A stretch of DNA of 57,505 nucleotides, from positions 1-57,505 of the forward strand of contig JAFDIS010000013.1 in assembly GCA_019307945.1 (NCBI GenBank), written 5' to 3'. Shown piece after piece: positions 25,297 through 35,320 of this stretch. The notes beneath the pieces are model-generated. The model did no database searches. It was not told the origin of the DNA and worked only from the letters and a program-made list of their open reading frames with translations. The first letter of the stretch is position 1. Each line of letters opens with the position of its first letter. Origin of the DNA: Deltaproteobacteria bacterium (GTDB lineage: Bacteria; Desulfobacterota; DSM-4660; Desulfatiglandales; Desulfatiglandaceae). Both the position numbers and the translations under genes were made by a program.

Positions 25297-28200
25297 CTAT
25301 TCTTCCGGGCTCTTTTCGATCGGGTTTTCCACGTATGGAGAGTTTACCATGTCCGTCAGTTTCCGCAACAGCCGCCGGGGCGTGAAAAAGATGCGTTTAA
25401 AAAAATCAATGATCCCGCTTCCCCAGTTCTTTAGGGGCACATACCGCACGTCGGGATTCCTCAGGGGCCCGTCCACCCTGAAGTAATAGACCAGGAGAGA
25501 TTTTTCCTTGCCCGTGAGGATATACCCCACCACGGGGATCATGCTGAGCAGGGTGTCCATGGTACCAAGGGGTTGGGTCCCGATGTCGAAGCTGAGGTTG
25601 CCCCGGGGAAAGTCAACGTACCCCTTGGCGGCTGCATTGAAGACCGGGCTTTGCATCATAAGATCCGATGTGCGCAGAATTCCCCGGTCCAGGAACATGG
25701 TCCCTGAAATGCTCTCGTAGTAGAGCCCTTCCCCCGAAAGGTCCGGGGGTCTCTCCTTGAAGAGATTTTGCAGGCTCAGGGCGTCGAGGATCTTGATCAT
25801 CACATTGGACTCCCGCAACCGTCCCTCTTCCAAAACGAGCACACCCATTCCTGAAAGGCCGGAGAGGAGCTCCCGCTTCCCCCGCCCCCGGGTGAAGAGC
25901 AGGACTTCGGCCGTGCAACGGCCCTCCACATACGGTTTTTGCACGCCGAGGGCCTTGAGGAGATCTTCCAGGGGCTGCTCTTCCATGCGGACGTGGCAGG
26001 AAATCATTTTCTCCGCGGTAGAATCATTCCCGAGGCGCCCGCTTGCACGCAGTCGCCAGTGCGGTGCCTGAGCCTGAAGACCTTCAATGAACAAGGCCCC
26101 TGCCTGAAATCTCCCGCCGGCCTCCAGGGAATCGAAGGATAGGCCTTTCCAGCGGCCCTTCTTGACCTCGGCCCGTATCCCGACCTGGGACCTTTTCAGA
26201 AATCTAAGTAAGGGGCCGGGCTTTTCCCCCTCCGGTTCTCCACCGGGCGGAGAAAACATGGAAAGATCCAGGCCCTCTCCCTCGATCTTTAGATCCCCCT
26301 GGAAACCGTGCCACCCTTCGAGCGTTCCCCTTATCCGAAGGGGGACATCTCCCAGACGGACCTCCACTACCGGTAGGGAGATCTTGCGGCCGGTCAGTCG
26401 TGCGTCCAGGAGGTCCACCTTCCATGAAACGGGCCACTCACCCTTGACCAGCGAAATTTCTCGAGCGGTGATCCGCCCCGTAACAGAGCGGGGGACGTCT
26501 CCCTGAGGGGCGTCCACGCGCAGTTTTCCGGACACCGTACCCCTGACGTGCCGGAGGTCCTCCCCCCTAATTTTTATCCCGTGATCCAGGATGAAATCCC
26601 GGGCGCGGACCTCGATCCGCCCCACCTGTCTTTGTCTCGTGTCATAGACGCCTTTGGCCTCCGCCCAACTCTCTCCCTGGGACCAACGAAGAGATTGAAA
26701 ATCAACCACGCCCTCCCTGACCGCTACCTTGAAATAAAGGACACGATCCTCGGGAGGCAGGATCACGGAGACGCCTCCCCACCCGAACCGTGAACCCGAA
26801 AGATCCACATGTCCTGCGGCCCTCCAGCAGGCCCCGTTCTTCTTCAGGTCAACCACGAAGGGCCTCGGCCCTTCACCCCGGACGATCCCTGCCTCCTCGC
26901 TGAAAAAACGGGTCCAGAGTTGTGCCAGGTCCGCACTGCCCGAGAGTTTCATGGCGGCCGGAGTGAAAACCGCCCCGGTGCGCCCTGAAAAATGAAACAG
27001 GCTTCCTCCCCAGGATCCCTCCCCCTCGAAATCGCACTCCCCCTTGCCACGCACCCGGACGGTCGCATCGTCCAGGAGCAGGGGATAGGTGAATGCCTCC
27101 TGAAAGAGCCGCGCTCCACGAAAACGGAAGGTGCCTTCCCGCACCCAGGGGAAGCTTTCACCCCGGAAGTCTGCTCTGAAACAGCCCTCAAGGCGCCCCG
27201 TGGCGTAATCGATTTTCGAAACCACATCACGCACGCCCGCCGGCGTGAACTCCAGTTCCGCCTGCCGCGCCAGGTCTTCCAGGTCATAGTCACCTTCCAC
27301 CGCGATGCTGAACCTGGAAGGTTCCCGGAAAAGATCCGGGATTCGGAGTGAGCCTTTTTTGAAAAAAGAGGTGCCGAAATGTCCGGAGACCCCCTCCAGT
27401 GAAAGCCCTCCCCTTTGCATAAGGAGAGACCCGGCCACCTTTTCCACAGGCATGCCTCCCAGCCCCTGGAGGGCAAGGCCTTCCTTCATCCGAAGCTTCA
27501 AAGAAAAGCGCTCGTAATTTGCGGGCCTATCGAGATGTTTGATCTGGGAAAGAGTTCCTTTCAATCGGAGTGACTCGATGCGCACGTCGGCCTTGGAAAA
27601 CAGGGGGACATAGCAATCCTCCACCGCCTCCGGCAAGATAGGGGTCGGCATGAGCGCCTTGAAGGTCTGAAGATCCATGAAAGGGTGACTGATCCGGAGG
27701 GCCAGCCACGGATTGTTTCGTTCCTTCAAATCCAGGACCAAGCCGGCGTTCACGGAAGCCCCTGCCATGCGCAGTTCCAGGCGGGGAAACTGCAACCGCC
27801 ATCCTTTTCGTAAGGCCTCGAAGGCCAGGATGGCCCGGGGGAATCGGTAGTCTTTTCTTCTCTCCCCGCCTGTGATGAAAAATTTGAAATGATTTAAATT
27901 CAAGGACCCCCGGGCCCTCACGGTAGCGCCGAGGCTTCCGGTCAGGTCGAACTCGGCCGAAAGCCGCCCTCCGGTGATGCCGAAAGGCGCGTAGTGGGAG
28001 AGCCAGATTGCAGGCAGGTTACGGATCTCGACGGCCAGGGCCGCACGGGTCTCGAGTGCGGTACCCCCGGCCCGTGGGTGGAGGGTTCCCCGAATGGAAA
28101 AAGGCACTCGATCCTCTCCTGAAACCACTTCTCCGTGGAGGTTGACCACAAAGGCGTTGGTGGCATCACCTCTTTCGGACAGGGAAAATCGGAGAGCCTC

Positions 28201-28686
28201 CAGGTGATACGGTATGGTGCTCAGGCGGACCTCCCCCCCCGACACGGAAACCGATCCCAGGGCTGCCAGCTTTTCCAGAAAGGTTCCTTTGGGGATCCAG
28301 AGGACACTCGGCCCGGGGAGCGCCGGCCCCCCGGGGTTCAAGAGCACCCGCGGACGTTCGAGATGAAAGCGGGTGGGAACAATGCGCCCCCGGATCAATT
28401 CGCGCCCGTTCAGACCTATCTCCAGGGAGGCGGCTTCCACCTCTTCCGTTCCATCTCTTGACCACGCCCTGAACCCGCGCGCTTTCAGCGCCAGCCCGTT
28501 GCCCACGTCCAGCCGGAGGGCCTCGGCGCGGATGTGAAATCCCAGGGCTTCCGAGGCCCTATCAAGGATAAAACCCTGGATCGCCGGTCGCTGAATCAGG
28601 TCATTGAAGAAAAGGAGGATGGAGACGGCCAGGAGAAAGAGGAGGATGAAAGGAAGTCCATAGGCCCTTAGCTTGTTCCTGGGCAT
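25297..28686 (-). CDS. Giant AsmA/YhdP-like envelope protein
   Basis: 1129 residues. An N-terminal membrane anchor ([18 protein letters not shown], about 10-27) is followed by a long beta-rich periplasmic region typical of AsmA/DUF3971 proteins. The C-terminal part (about 950-1090) contains the AsmA-like signature region: [64 protein letters not shown] and [20 protein letters not shown]. Proteins of the YhdP/TamB group bridge the inner and outer membranes and carry phospholipids. It overlaps the Nudix gene by 19 bases in an operon with a phospholipid-synthesis gene, which supports a lipid role. Confidence 0.85.
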   Translation of the reverse strand: MPRNKLRAYGLPFILLFLLAVSILLFFNDLIQRPAIQGFILDRASEALGFHIRAEALRLDVGNGLALKARGFRAWSRDGTEEVEAASLEIGLNGRELIRGRIVPTRFHLERPRVLLNPGGPALPGPSVLWIPKGTFLEKLAALGSVSVSGGEVRLSTIPYHLEALRFSLSERGDATNAFVVNLHGEVVSGEDRVPFSIRGTLHPRAGGTALETRAALAVEIRNLPAIWLSHYAPFGITGGRLSAEFDLTGSLGATVRARGSLNLNHFKFFITGGERRKDYRFPRAILAFEALRKGWRLQFPRLELRMAGASVNAGLVLDLKERNNPWLALRISHPFMDLQTFKALMPTPILPEAVEDCYVPLFSKADVRIESLRLKGTLSQIKHLDRPANYERFSLKLRMKEGLALQGLGGMPVEKVAGSLLMQRGGLSLEGVSGHFGTSFFKKGSLRIPDLFREPSRFSIAVEGDYDLEDLARQAELEFTPAGVRDVVSKIDYATGRLEGCFRADFRGESFPWVREGTFRFRGARLFQEAFTYPLLLDDATVRVRGKGECDFEGEGSWGGSLFHFSGRTGAVFTPAAMKLSGSADLAQLWTRFFSEEAGIVRGEGPRPFVVDLKKNGACWRAAGHVDLSGSRFGWGGVSVILPPEDRVLYFKVAVREGVVDFQSLRWSQGESWAEAKGVYDTRQRQVGRIEVRARDFILDHGIKIRGEDLRHVRGTVSGKLRVDAPQGDVPRSVTGRITAREISLVKGEWPVSWKVDLLDARLTGRKISLPVVEVRLGDVPLRIRGTLEGWHGFQGDLKIEGEGLDLSMFSPPGGEPEGEKPGPLLRFLKRSQVGIRAEVKKGRWKGLSFDSLEAGGRFQAGALFIEGLQAQAPHWRLRASGRLGNDSTAEKMISCHVRMEEQPLEDLLKALGVQKPYVEGRCTAEVLLFTRGRGKRELLSGLSGMGVLVLEEGRLRESNVMIKILDALSLQNLFKERPPDLSGEGLYYESISGTMFLDRGILRTSDLMMQSPVFNAAAKGYVDFPRGNLSFDIGTQPLGTMDTLLSMIPVVGYILTGKEKSLLVYYFRVDGPLRNPDVRYVPLKNWGSGIIDFFKRIFFTPRRLLRKLTDMVNSPYVENPIEKSPEE

Positions 28687-29120
28687 TTCGCAAAATAATC
28701 CTGAAGGATCTTCTCGTGATCAAAGGCCAGGGGAGAGGGCAGGTCATCGGCCGTAAAGAGGCCTACATCCTTCGCATCATCCCCTGAACAGGGGGTACCT
28801 CGCCCCCTGGCCACGAAGACCACGGAGATGGTATGATGACGTGGATCCCGATCGGGACTGGAATAGGCGCCGAGTTGATAGAGGAGTTCCACATGGAGGC
28901 CCGTCTCTTCCCGGGCCTCCCGGACGGCGGCCTGTTCAAGGCTCTCGCCGTAATCCACGAATCCCCCGGGCAGCGCCCAGCCGTAAGGCGGATTCTTCCT
29001 TTGAATCAGGATAATGCCGCCTCCAGGGGCCATTTCGATGATGATGTCAACCGTGGGCAGGGGGTTTCGGTATCGCGCCACAGCCCGACCGCAGTGCGGG
29101 CACTGGATTTCTTCCTTCAA
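28668..29120 (-). CDS. Nudix hydrolase with N-terminal CxxC knuckle
   Basis: 150 residues from TTG 29120, chosen because GGAGGAG lies 7 bases upstream and the longer frame (to 29198) would overlap pgsA. A CPHCG knuckle at residues about 7-11 precedes the Nudix fold; the Nudix box is [23 protein letters not shown] (positions about 59-81, G-x5-E-x7-REUxEE). These enzymes hydrolyse nucleoside-diphosphate derivatives. It starts 4 bases after the phosphatidyltransferase stop, so it may act on CDP-alcohols or be a housecleaning enzyme. Confidence 0.88.
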   Translation of the reverse strand: MKEEIQCPHCGRAVARYRNPLPTVDIIIEMAPGGGIILIQRKNPPYGWALPGGFVDYGESLEQAAVREAREETGLHVELLYQLGAYSSPDRDPRHHTISVVFVARGRGTPCSGDDAKDVGLFTADDLPSPLAFDHEKILQDYFAKCPGTS

Positions 29121-29124
29121 AGGT

Positions 29125-29799
29125 TCATTCTCCTCCCAAGAGTCGACTGCGTACGTGGACCATTCTCTGAAAGGCCGTGAAATTGGCCAGCAGCGCAATG
29201 AGCAGGAGCGCGACTTTCATGAGGACCGGACCCATGGCGGGGATGGAATAGAGCAGAGACCCGATGATCAGGAGGACGATCCGTTCGGGGCGCTGCATCC
29301 AGCCCACCTTGCAATCGATGCCGAGCCCCTCGGCCCTCGCCCGCGTGTAAGAAACCATGATGGACCCGCCCATGGCCAGAAAGACCAGGATGACGGCCAG
29401 CGGGCTATGATGAGCAGGCTCCATTGTCGTCAGGTCGGTGACAAAAGAGGGGCCGCCGGCAAAATGCCACGCCATCCCCACAAAGATCACGATCTCACCG
29501 AAGCGGTCCAGGGTACTGTCCAGGAATGCTCCGAACGGGGAGTTCTTGCCGGTCTGCCGAGCCAACTGTCCGTCCAGGACGTCGCAGGTGCCTGCCACCA
29601 CCACCACCCAGGCCGCCCAGAAAAAGGACCCCGTGCTGTAGGCCAACCCTGCTCCGAGGCTCAAAAGAAGCCCGAGCACGGACAGGATGTTGGGGTGAAC
29701 ACCCAGCCGGGCAAAGAGGTTTCCCGCGGGGCGGATGATCCGCAGGTATCTTTCTCTCGCCCAATCATTCAGGAACACAAATTCCCCCATGAAATCCAA
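29125..29799 (-). CDS. CDP-alcohol phosphatidyltransferase
   Basis: 224 residues, integral membrane with about five to six hydrophobic helices. The family signature is complete: DVLDGQLAR, then eight residues and GAFLDSTLD, which gives the D-x2-D-G-x2-A-R-x8-G-x3-D-x3-D metal site. The family transfers a phosphatidyl group from CDP-diacylglycerol to glycerol phosphate, inositol phosphate or serine. The N-terminal [18 protein letters not shown] resembles the phosphatidylglycerophosphate/inositol phosphate synthase type. It is first in the operon with Nudix and the AsmA-like protein. Substrate is undecided. Confidence 0.92.
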   Translation of the reverse strand: MDFMGEFVFLNDWARERYLRIIRPAGNLFARLGVHPNILSVLGLLLSLGAGLAYSTGSFFWAAWVVVVAGTCDVLDGQLARQTGKNSPFGAFLDSTLDRFGEIVIFVGMAWHFAGGPSFVTDLTTMEPAHHSPLAVILVFLAMGGSIMVSYTRARAEGLGIDCKVGWMQRPERIVLLIIGSLLYSIPAMGPVLMKVALLLIALLANFTAFQRMVHVRSRLLGGE

Positions 29800-29968
29800 T
29801 CACCCCTTCCGGCGAGCGCACCGGCTGTCTTTCTCCGCACTCCGGCGGAACTCCGTCCCGGCTCGCCCATCACGCCTTTCTGCCCGCAACCTACCAGAGC
29901 CCCCGCGGTTTGTCAAAAGCAATGCCCCGCAGACCCGGCACCCGCGGCCACCGCAAGGATACGCCCTG

Positions 29969-30370
29969 TCAGTCGGGGGCATTCATCACGCGCATTGCAC
30001 GAACCCGCTCCCCCACGGCTCCGGTGATCAATTCCACGAGGGGCACCCGCCAGCAGGGGTTTTCCAGGTCCCGTTCCCCCTTGCGTCGCTGGGCTTCCGC
30101 ACGGGCCAGGACCTTCAGGAGCAGGATCTCTTTAGGACCGTGCCGGGCCTCGGGGATTCGGTGGGTCATCCGGTACGCGAAGGTGATCAGGGCGATGGCG
30201 GTCACCGAGTTGCGGTCTCCGCCGTAGCCCCTACGGGAGATGTCCACGGAGGCGAGCCGATCGAGGATGTCCTGCGGCACATCCATAAGGGTGGTGCTGT
30301 CCGAAAAACGACTGGAGAGCCATTCGAACTCCTCTTGTCCGATGAGATCCACGATCGGGTTGTCAGCCAT
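29969..30370 (-). CDS. Hypothetical protein downstream of the altronate dehydratase remnant
   Basis: 133 residues, mostly alpha-helical, no signal peptide or membrane span, no recognised domain. The short core DISRRGYGGDRNSVTAIALITFAYRM and a C-terminal basic stretch stand out. It lies 72 bases after the remnant gene on the same strand and may once have shared its transcript. The 170 bases to the phosphatidyltransferase gene hold nothing I recognise. Confidence 0.45.
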   Translation of the reverse strand: MADNPIVDLIGQEEFEWLSSRFSDSTTLMDVPQDILDRLASVDISRRGYGGDRNSVTAIALITFAYRMTHRIPEARHGPKEILLLKVLARAEAQRRKGERDLENPCWRVPLVELITGAVGERVRAMRVMNAPD

Positions 30371-30442
30371 GGGTCATCGTCTCCTCGGGCAACCGAAGAT
30401 CACCTGTCCTTTCCGCGGGGGACCCATGGGCGGAGCCGCGTT

Positions 30443-31158
30443 TCAGAGCACGGCCCCCACCTGCCAGGGGATAAAGGCGTCATCGCCTATGCCCTGCACC
30501 TCACTCTTGGTCTTGACTCCGGAGGCGGCCTCCAGGATGAACCGGAAGATCCGCTCGCCCATCTCTTCCACGGTGAGGTCCTCGTCCAGCACCCGCCCGC
30601 AATTGATGTCCATGTCCGCGGAAAGGCGATCGTACATGGCCGTATTGCTTGCCAGCTTGATAACGGGCACGGGCTTGCACCCGTAAATGGTCCCCCGGCC
30701 GGTGGTAAAACAGATCACGTTGGCACCGCCTGCGACCATCCCGGTGATGGAGACCGGGTCGTATCCGGGAGTATCCATGAAGACCAGGCCCCTCGAACGC
30801 ACTTGCTCGGCATAGCGGTAAACAGCGGTCAAATTCGTGGTGCCTCCCTTGGAGGCAGCACCCAGGGATTTTTCCAGGATGGTGGTGAGCCCACCGGCCT
30901 TGTTCCCGGGGGTGGGATTGTTGTCGATGCCCCCGCCATGCCGGGCCGTGTAATCTTCCCACCACCTCACCCTTTCCTTCAGCCGCTCGGCTACTTCCCG
31001 GGAGCACGCCCGCTCCGTGAGAAGGTGCTCGGCCCCGTAGATCTCCGTGGTCTCACTCAAGATCGCGGTGCCGCCGTACCCTTGTCGAGCGCTGTGATCG
31101 CCACCAACACGCTGTCTTGGGGATGAAGACGTACGGCCTTGACTCCCTCTCTGGTCAT
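30443..31158 (-). pseudogene. Altronate/galactarate dehydratase (UxaA family), internally deleted
   Basis: The minus strand first encodes the N-terminal SAF part (from ATG 31158: VKAVRLHPQDSVLVA...ALDKGT). About 31075 it then jumps, in another frame, to YGGTAILSETTEIYGAEHLL and the C-terminal half (DNNPTPGNKAGGLTTILEKS, FMDTPGYDPVSITG, GGANVICFTTGRG, GCKPVPVIKLASNT). Roughly half of the 390-500 residue protein is missing from the middle and the two halves are out of frame. It cannot be a functional dehydratase. Confidence 0.82.
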
Positions 31159-31830
31159 GAATCCATATCCCTCCCTTTCCTCCACAGACCGTTGCATGGC
31201 ACCAGGCTCTTCCCGGACCCTCCTCGCGGCATTACCTGAAGGGACCATGGCCCTGATTTCTGCCGAAAAGCCTTGAGTGAAACGCCTCCCATCCTGCTCG
31301 AAAAAGGTCTCGATCCGGACCGCGCCCTGGTCCGGACAAACCATGCCCTTCGCGTGGAACGAGGAGAGCCGCCCTCCCTGCAGGCCCAAATTCCCCAACA
31401 ACGAATCAGCCTCACCAGGTGCTCTTTGGGTGCCCGGCTGCTGATCCACCTGATCCTGATCGCCGGACCCCGCTCTCAGGCGTGAGGCTTTCAGGGAGGC
31501 CCTCTTGCTTGGCGGTACGATGTCCTCCGATGGGAAGGGACGCCGGCCCGAGGCGTTCCCGGCCCTCGGGGGAACCCTCTTCAACGTCTACAATGAAAGG
31601 GAGTACGTTTTACGGGTGCTTTTCAGACCCACCCAGCGGCAGTGATGCGCGCCGTAAGGCCTGCGCCCCATCACTTCGCCCCATCCGCGACACGTGAATC
31701 CGGACGTAGCGGGTCGCTGTTGACGGGATCCCGCGAATCATTGAGTCAACCCCGGGCCTGCTTCCGGGGGCCCTGGGACCGTTTTTCGGCTCCCCGCAGG
31801 GGTGGGAACCGGGGCGGAAGACGGCCTTTC
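31159..31830. other. Gene-poor stretch between the remnant dehydratase and the flx operon
   Basis: About 670 bases with several weak overlapping ORFs on both strands, none with a recognisable product or ribosome site. Base composition is like the rest of the genome. It probably contains decayed sequence related to the neighbouring pseudogene. No clear terminator for the flx operon could be picked out by eye. Confidence 0.4.
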
Positions 31831-32673
31831 TCAGTATTCCGGCGGAAGGTTTTTCAGCTTCGCCAGGGAAAAGACAGGGCCGTCCTTGCACACGTATTGA
31901 TCTCCGAGGTTGCATCGGCCGCACATGCCGATCCCGCACTTCATCCGGTTTTCCAGGGACAGGATAATCCTCTCAGGCGGAAAACCCAGCTTTTCCAGGA
32001 CCGGCTGCGTGAACCTAATCATGACGGGCGGCCCACACACTATGGCAATGGCGTTTTCGGAGCTTGTGACCTTCTGCTCGGTCACGGCGGGCACGAAGCC
32101 CGTATTGTACTTCCAGTCCGGATCATCCGTGGCATCCACGGTAATATGCATATGAATGTCGTCCCGTTTTTCCCATTCGGCCAGTTCGTCCTTGTAGAGC
32201 AGCATGCCGGGCGAACGCGCGCCATAAACCACTATTATGTCCTTGAACTTGGGACGGTTGTCCGGGTGCAGGGCGTACACGATGCTGGAGCGCAGGGTGG
32301 TGAAGGCAAAACCGCCTCCTACGATGACGATGTTCTTGCCTTCCATCTCCTCCCACGGGTACCAGTTGCCCAGGGGGCCCCGGATACCCATGACATCCCC
32401 TTCCTTCATGTTGTGAAGGTGCGTGGTCACCAGGCCCACCTTGTTCACCGTAAAGGTCACGTGTCCCTTTTCCGTAGGCGAGGAGGCGATCCCTATCGGG
32501 ATTTCTCCCTTACCCGGCACGGACAGTTCGGCGAACTGCCCGGGAGTATAGGCGAATTTCTCCTCATCCTCCGGGTTCAGAAAAACGAACTTGAACGTTT
32601 TCAGATTCTTATCCTCTGTCTCCACGACGATGTCGTCGATGCGAACCGGATAGGGCAGATACGGATTTTCCAA
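31831..32673 (-). CDS. flxA: FlxA-like FAD/NAD(P)-binding oxidoreductase subunit
   Basis: 280 residues from TTG 32673 (AGGGGG 7 bases upstream); a longer frame starts at 32760 but overlaps flxB. It has a ferredoxin-reductase-type FAD domain (about 10-105), an NAD domain (VIVGGGFAFTTLRS) and a C-terminal [2Fe-2S] site (KCGIGMCGRCNLGDQYVCKDGP). It resembles sulfhydrogenase gamma subunits and FlxA of the FlxABCD-HdrABC complex, where it oxidises NADH and feeds HdrA through FlxD. It is the last gene of the hdrA-flxDCBA operon. Confidence 0.85.
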   Translation of the reverse strand: MENPYLPYPVRIDDIVVETEDKNLKTFKFVFLNPEDEEKFAYTPGQFAELSVPGKGEIPIGIASSPTEKGHVTFTVNKVGLVTTHLHNMKEGDVMGIRGPLGNWYPWEEMEGKNIVIVGGGFAFTTLRSSIVYALHPDNRPKFKDIIVVYGARSPGMLLYKDELAEWEKRDDIHMHITVDATDDPDWKYNTGFVPAVTEQKVTSSENAIAIVCGPPVMIRFTQPVLEKLGFPPERIILSLENRMKCGIGMCGRCNLGDQYVCKDGPVFSLAKLKNLPPEY

Positions 32674-32725
32674 TGACGCACCCCCTGTCAATAAATGATC
32701 CTCCCAGTGGAGAGGGACCGGGCCC

Positions 32726-33775
32726 TCAGGCGCCGGGCTCATAGGCGTCCATGAGGCCACAGACCCGCCGGATGTCGATGTTCACCGGACAGAACTGGAC
32801 GCACCGGCCGCACCCGGAACACTGCACCCCGTCCCCGTACTTGTCCACGTAATATTTCAGCTTGTGCATGAAACGCTGGCGCACCCTCTGGAATTTCTGA
32901 TCCCTCGGGTTGTGCCCGGAACCGTGCAGGGTAAAAAGAGGAAACATGCATGAATCCCAGTTGCGCAACCGGATTCCTTCCGTCTTGTAGACCTCGTCCT
33001 GGATGTCGAAACACCAGCAGGTAGGGCAGAGATAGGTACAGGTGCCGCAATTGAGGCATGCGAAGGCCACCTCTTCCCAGAAAGGGGCCTCGAAAAGGGC
33101 CATGACCGGCAGGTCCTTGAGCCGCCCGGTGGGCACCGTGTCGGGCATTTCGTCGGTCACCTTTTGGGCCAACTCCCGTGCCTCTTTCAGGACCTCCTCG
33201 TCGGCGGCCTCGCCCCCCTGGACCCGCGACAGGAATTCCTCCCCCTTTTCCGTCAGGGCCCTGACCAGGAAGCGGTCTCCCAGGTCCACCATCATGGCGT
33301 CGAGGCCTTCCTCATTAAAAGGCCCACCGCCCACCGACTTGCAAAAACACGTGGCGCAAGGCGCATTACATCCGAGCCCCACGTATGTGGCGGCCTCCAC
33401 GTGTTTCACCCACCATGGATCGCGGTATTCCGGGTTGTCGAAATTCCTCCTCACCAGCCCCACGGCATGGGCATCACAGGGTCTCACTCCCACTATGGCT
33501 CGGGGTGAGTCGTCTTTGGGGGCCTCCTTAAGGATATTGGCCTCCGGATCTTGGGTGTCGAGGGAGAACTCGAACATCCTCTCGGACTGTGGAAAGATCA
33601 AGCCCTTGGGCGAGAGGCGGGTGTTGTCGTAGTCGAAATGGATCTTCTTGGCCTCCTCAATGGGCTTGTATGTGAAAAAGTCGCCGTCCTTGAGAGGCAA
33701 GAAGACCCTGTAGTGCTCCTTCAGCCCGCCAAGGGCCTCCAACCATGCATCCTTGGAAAAAACTTTGTTCGCCAT
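32726..33775 (-). CDS. flxB: FlxB-like Fe-S subunit (sulfhydrogenase beta type)
   Basis: 349 residues from ATG 33775 (AAGGA 8-9 bases upstream); ATG 33784 in the same frame lacks spacing. A GVRPCDAHAV motif and a Cys-rich GCNAPCATCFCKSVGGG region precede two C-terminal [4Fe-4S] clusters (CLNCGTCTYLCPTCWC and CSGCGRCVQFCPVNIDIRR). This is the layout of HydB/AsrA-type proteins and FlxB. It passes electrons between the flavin subunit and HdrA. Confidence 0.85.
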   Translation of the reverse strand: MANKVFSKDAWLEALGGLKEHYRVFLPLKDGDFFTYKPIEEAKKIHFDYDNTRLSPKGLIFPQSERMFEFSLDTQDPEANILKEAPKDDSPRAIVGVRPCDAHAVGLVRRNFDNPEYRDPWWVKHVEAATYVGLGCNAPCATCFCKSVGGGPFNEEGLDAMMVDLGDRFLVRALTEKGEEFLSRVQGGEAADEEVLKEARELAQKVTDEMPDTVPTGRLKDLPVMALFEAPFWEEVAFACLNCGTCTYLCPTCWCFDIQDEVYKTEGIRLRNWDSCMFPLFTLHGSGHNPRDQKFQRVRQRFMHKLKYYVDKYGDGVQCSGCGRCVQFCPVNIDIRRVCGLMDAYEPGA

Positions 33776-33832
33776 AGGGGTCATCCTTGGTCCTGGTGAG
33801 TGAATTTTTCAGCGGGGCCTGGGGGCCTCTGC

Positions 33833-34783
33833 CTACTTTATGAAATCGTTGTAATCGTCCGGTCTGTATACATCCAACGGCGGCCGCTGCTCCAGGGTCA
33901 GGCCCGCCTCCCAGGAAAAGAGTTCCTCCGCATCCTTGTTCAGTTTCTTGGTGAACTGGCGCATGGAGATCCCCACGGGGCACACCCGCTCGCATGCACC
34001 GCAGTCCGTGCACCGGCCCGCGCAATGGTAGGCCCTCAGAAAATGAAAGGTCATGGTGTCCGTGGGATCATTGCTCTTGCCCACCCACTGGGGTCGGGAC
34101 TCGTCCACGAAGCAGGTGGGACAATAACACAAGGGGCAAGCATTACGGCAGGCGTAACACCTCAAGCAGCGGCTGATTAGCCGGGTGAAAAATTCCCATT
34201 TCTTCCGGGGTTCCATTCCCTCGACGCTTTCCACGTCCTTGTAAGGCTCCACACCTTCCTGCTCCGGCACCGGATCGGCCACCATCTCGTCCACCTCCAC
34301 CGGGTTTCGGTGCCGGCACACGGCGCAGTTGCTCTGAAGAATCTCCTTGATTTCGAAGGTTTTCTCGAAATCGGCGCCCTTGACGATCAGCTTCTCGCCT
34401 TGCTGCTCCGCCGATAGGATCTCCTTTCCGCCCACGGCGCGCTTCACGGCCCGGTGGTCCACCATGCCTGTACAGGGGATTCCCACGATGTAAAGCTGTT
34501 CCCGCTTGATCTGGTTTTCGATGATATGGGTCACGATATTCCGGGAGTTGCAACCGGTGGCCAGGATCCCGATCTTTTCGGTCCGGCGGGTCAGGTAATT
34601 GCAGAGGTTCAGCCCGCAATTGACGTCCCAGTGGAGAGTGTCCACCTGATCGGGGTCCCTTATCAGGACCGGCTCGTTCATCATGGGAACGGTCCCCTTG
34701 CGGTAGCCTATGAAGACTTCCACGGTGCCGTCTTTCAAGAGCCTCCCGGCGATTTCTCTGATCTTGTCCGTGTACTGAATCAT
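33833..34783 (-). CDS. flxC: FlxC-like Fe-S subunit (FrhB/FdhB-related)
   Basis: 316 residues. The N-terminal half resembles F420-hydrogenase beta/formate dehydrogenase beta domains (GILATGCNSRNIV, VGIPCTGMVDHRAVKR, SNCAVCRHRNPVE). The C-terminal half carries two [4Fe-4S] clusters (CLRCYACRNACPLCYCPTC and CAGRCTDCGACERVCPVG). The ATG overlaps the flxD stop as TAATG, which shows that the flxD frame downstream of its TGA is read. A CPTCF after the cluster is an extra Cys pair. Confidence 0.85.
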   Translation of the reverse strand: MIQYTDKIREIAGRLLKDGTVEVFIGYRKGTVPMMNEPVLIRDPDQVDTLHWDVNCGLNLCNYLTRRTEKIGILATGCNSRNIVTHIIENQIKREQLYIVGIPCTGMVDHRAVKRAVGGKEILSAEQQGEKLIVKGADFEKTFEIKEILQSNCAVCRHRNPVEVDEMVADPVPEQEGVEPYKDVESVEGMEPRKKWEFFTRLISRCLRCYACRNACPLCYCPTCFVDESRPQWVGKSNDPTDTMTFHFLRAYHCAGRCTDCGACERVCPVGISMRQFTKKLNKDAEELFSWEAGLTLEQRPPLDVYRPDDYNDFIK

Positions 34784-35214
34784 TACGCCACCTCGGCCAG
34801 TCGTTTGATGAAGACCTGCGCCGGTCCGACCTCCTTGACCGCCTCGTACACCTGGTTGGCCACGTCCACGAACTTTGTGGCCTCGGCAGAGGAAATCCAA
34901 GAGAAATGGAGTCGTCCCGGCTCGATCCCGATGTGCTCCAGGAGATTCTTCAAGAGGGCGAATTTTCTTCTTGCGTAGTAATTACCTTCCAGGTAATGGC
35001 AGTCACCGGGGTGTCACCCGGAGACCCAGACCCCGTCCGACCCATGGCGCAAGGCGGCCAGGATGAACTTGGGGCTTACCCGCCCCGAACAGGGCACCCG
35101 GATGATCCGGAAGTTGGGCGGATACTGCAGGCGGCTCACACCGGCCAGGTCCGCAGCTCCGTAGCTGCACCAGTGACAGAGAAATGTCGTGATCTTCGGT
35201 TGCCAATCGTTCAT
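34783..35214 (-). CDS. flxD: FlxD/MvhD-type subunit, selenoprotein (in-frame TGA as Sec67)
   Basis: 143 residues when TGA 35016-35014 is read as selenocysteine. Before it: a Cys-rich start ([34 protein letters not shown]). After it: [17 protein letters not shown] and a C-terminal helical part to the TAA at 34785-34783. MvhD/VhuD proteins have G-C-HPGDCHY here, and VhuD of Methanococcus has Sec at this ligand of the [2Fe-2S] cluster. The downstream half keeps full family similarity and overlaps flxC by one base, so TGA is not a real stop. In the Hdr complexes this subunit links the electron donor to HdrA. Confidence 0.9.
34981..35016 (-). other. Sec TGA and SECIS-like hairpin of flxD
   Basis: On the minus strand TGA (35016-35014) is followed after 16 bases by a 6-bp stem ATTACC/GGTAAT (34997-34992 and 34986-34981) with a TGGAA loop. 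Position and size fit a bacterial SECIS element; folding was judged by eye. Confidence 0.5.
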
Positions 35215-35320
35215 ATCGATCTCCTGCTTGTGGGTTCTGCTCTGCCAGCGCCCCGGCTCCGGGACGGTTTCCCATCTTCAGATGGCTTTTTGGGGACACT
35301 CTCGTCCCGGGAGTGGTCTC

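Noticed and set aside
30443-31060. Intact 205-residue C-terminal altronate dehydratase gene
   Set aside because: The frame lacks the N-terminal SAF and middle region of the family; the SAF part is present but out of frame just upstream, so the locus is a deleted pseudogene.
35014-35016. TGA in flxD read as a frame-ending stop of a 66-residue protein
   Set aside because: The second half ([12 protein letters not shown] to the TAA) has no start codon of its own near the TGA and is required for the MvhD fold.
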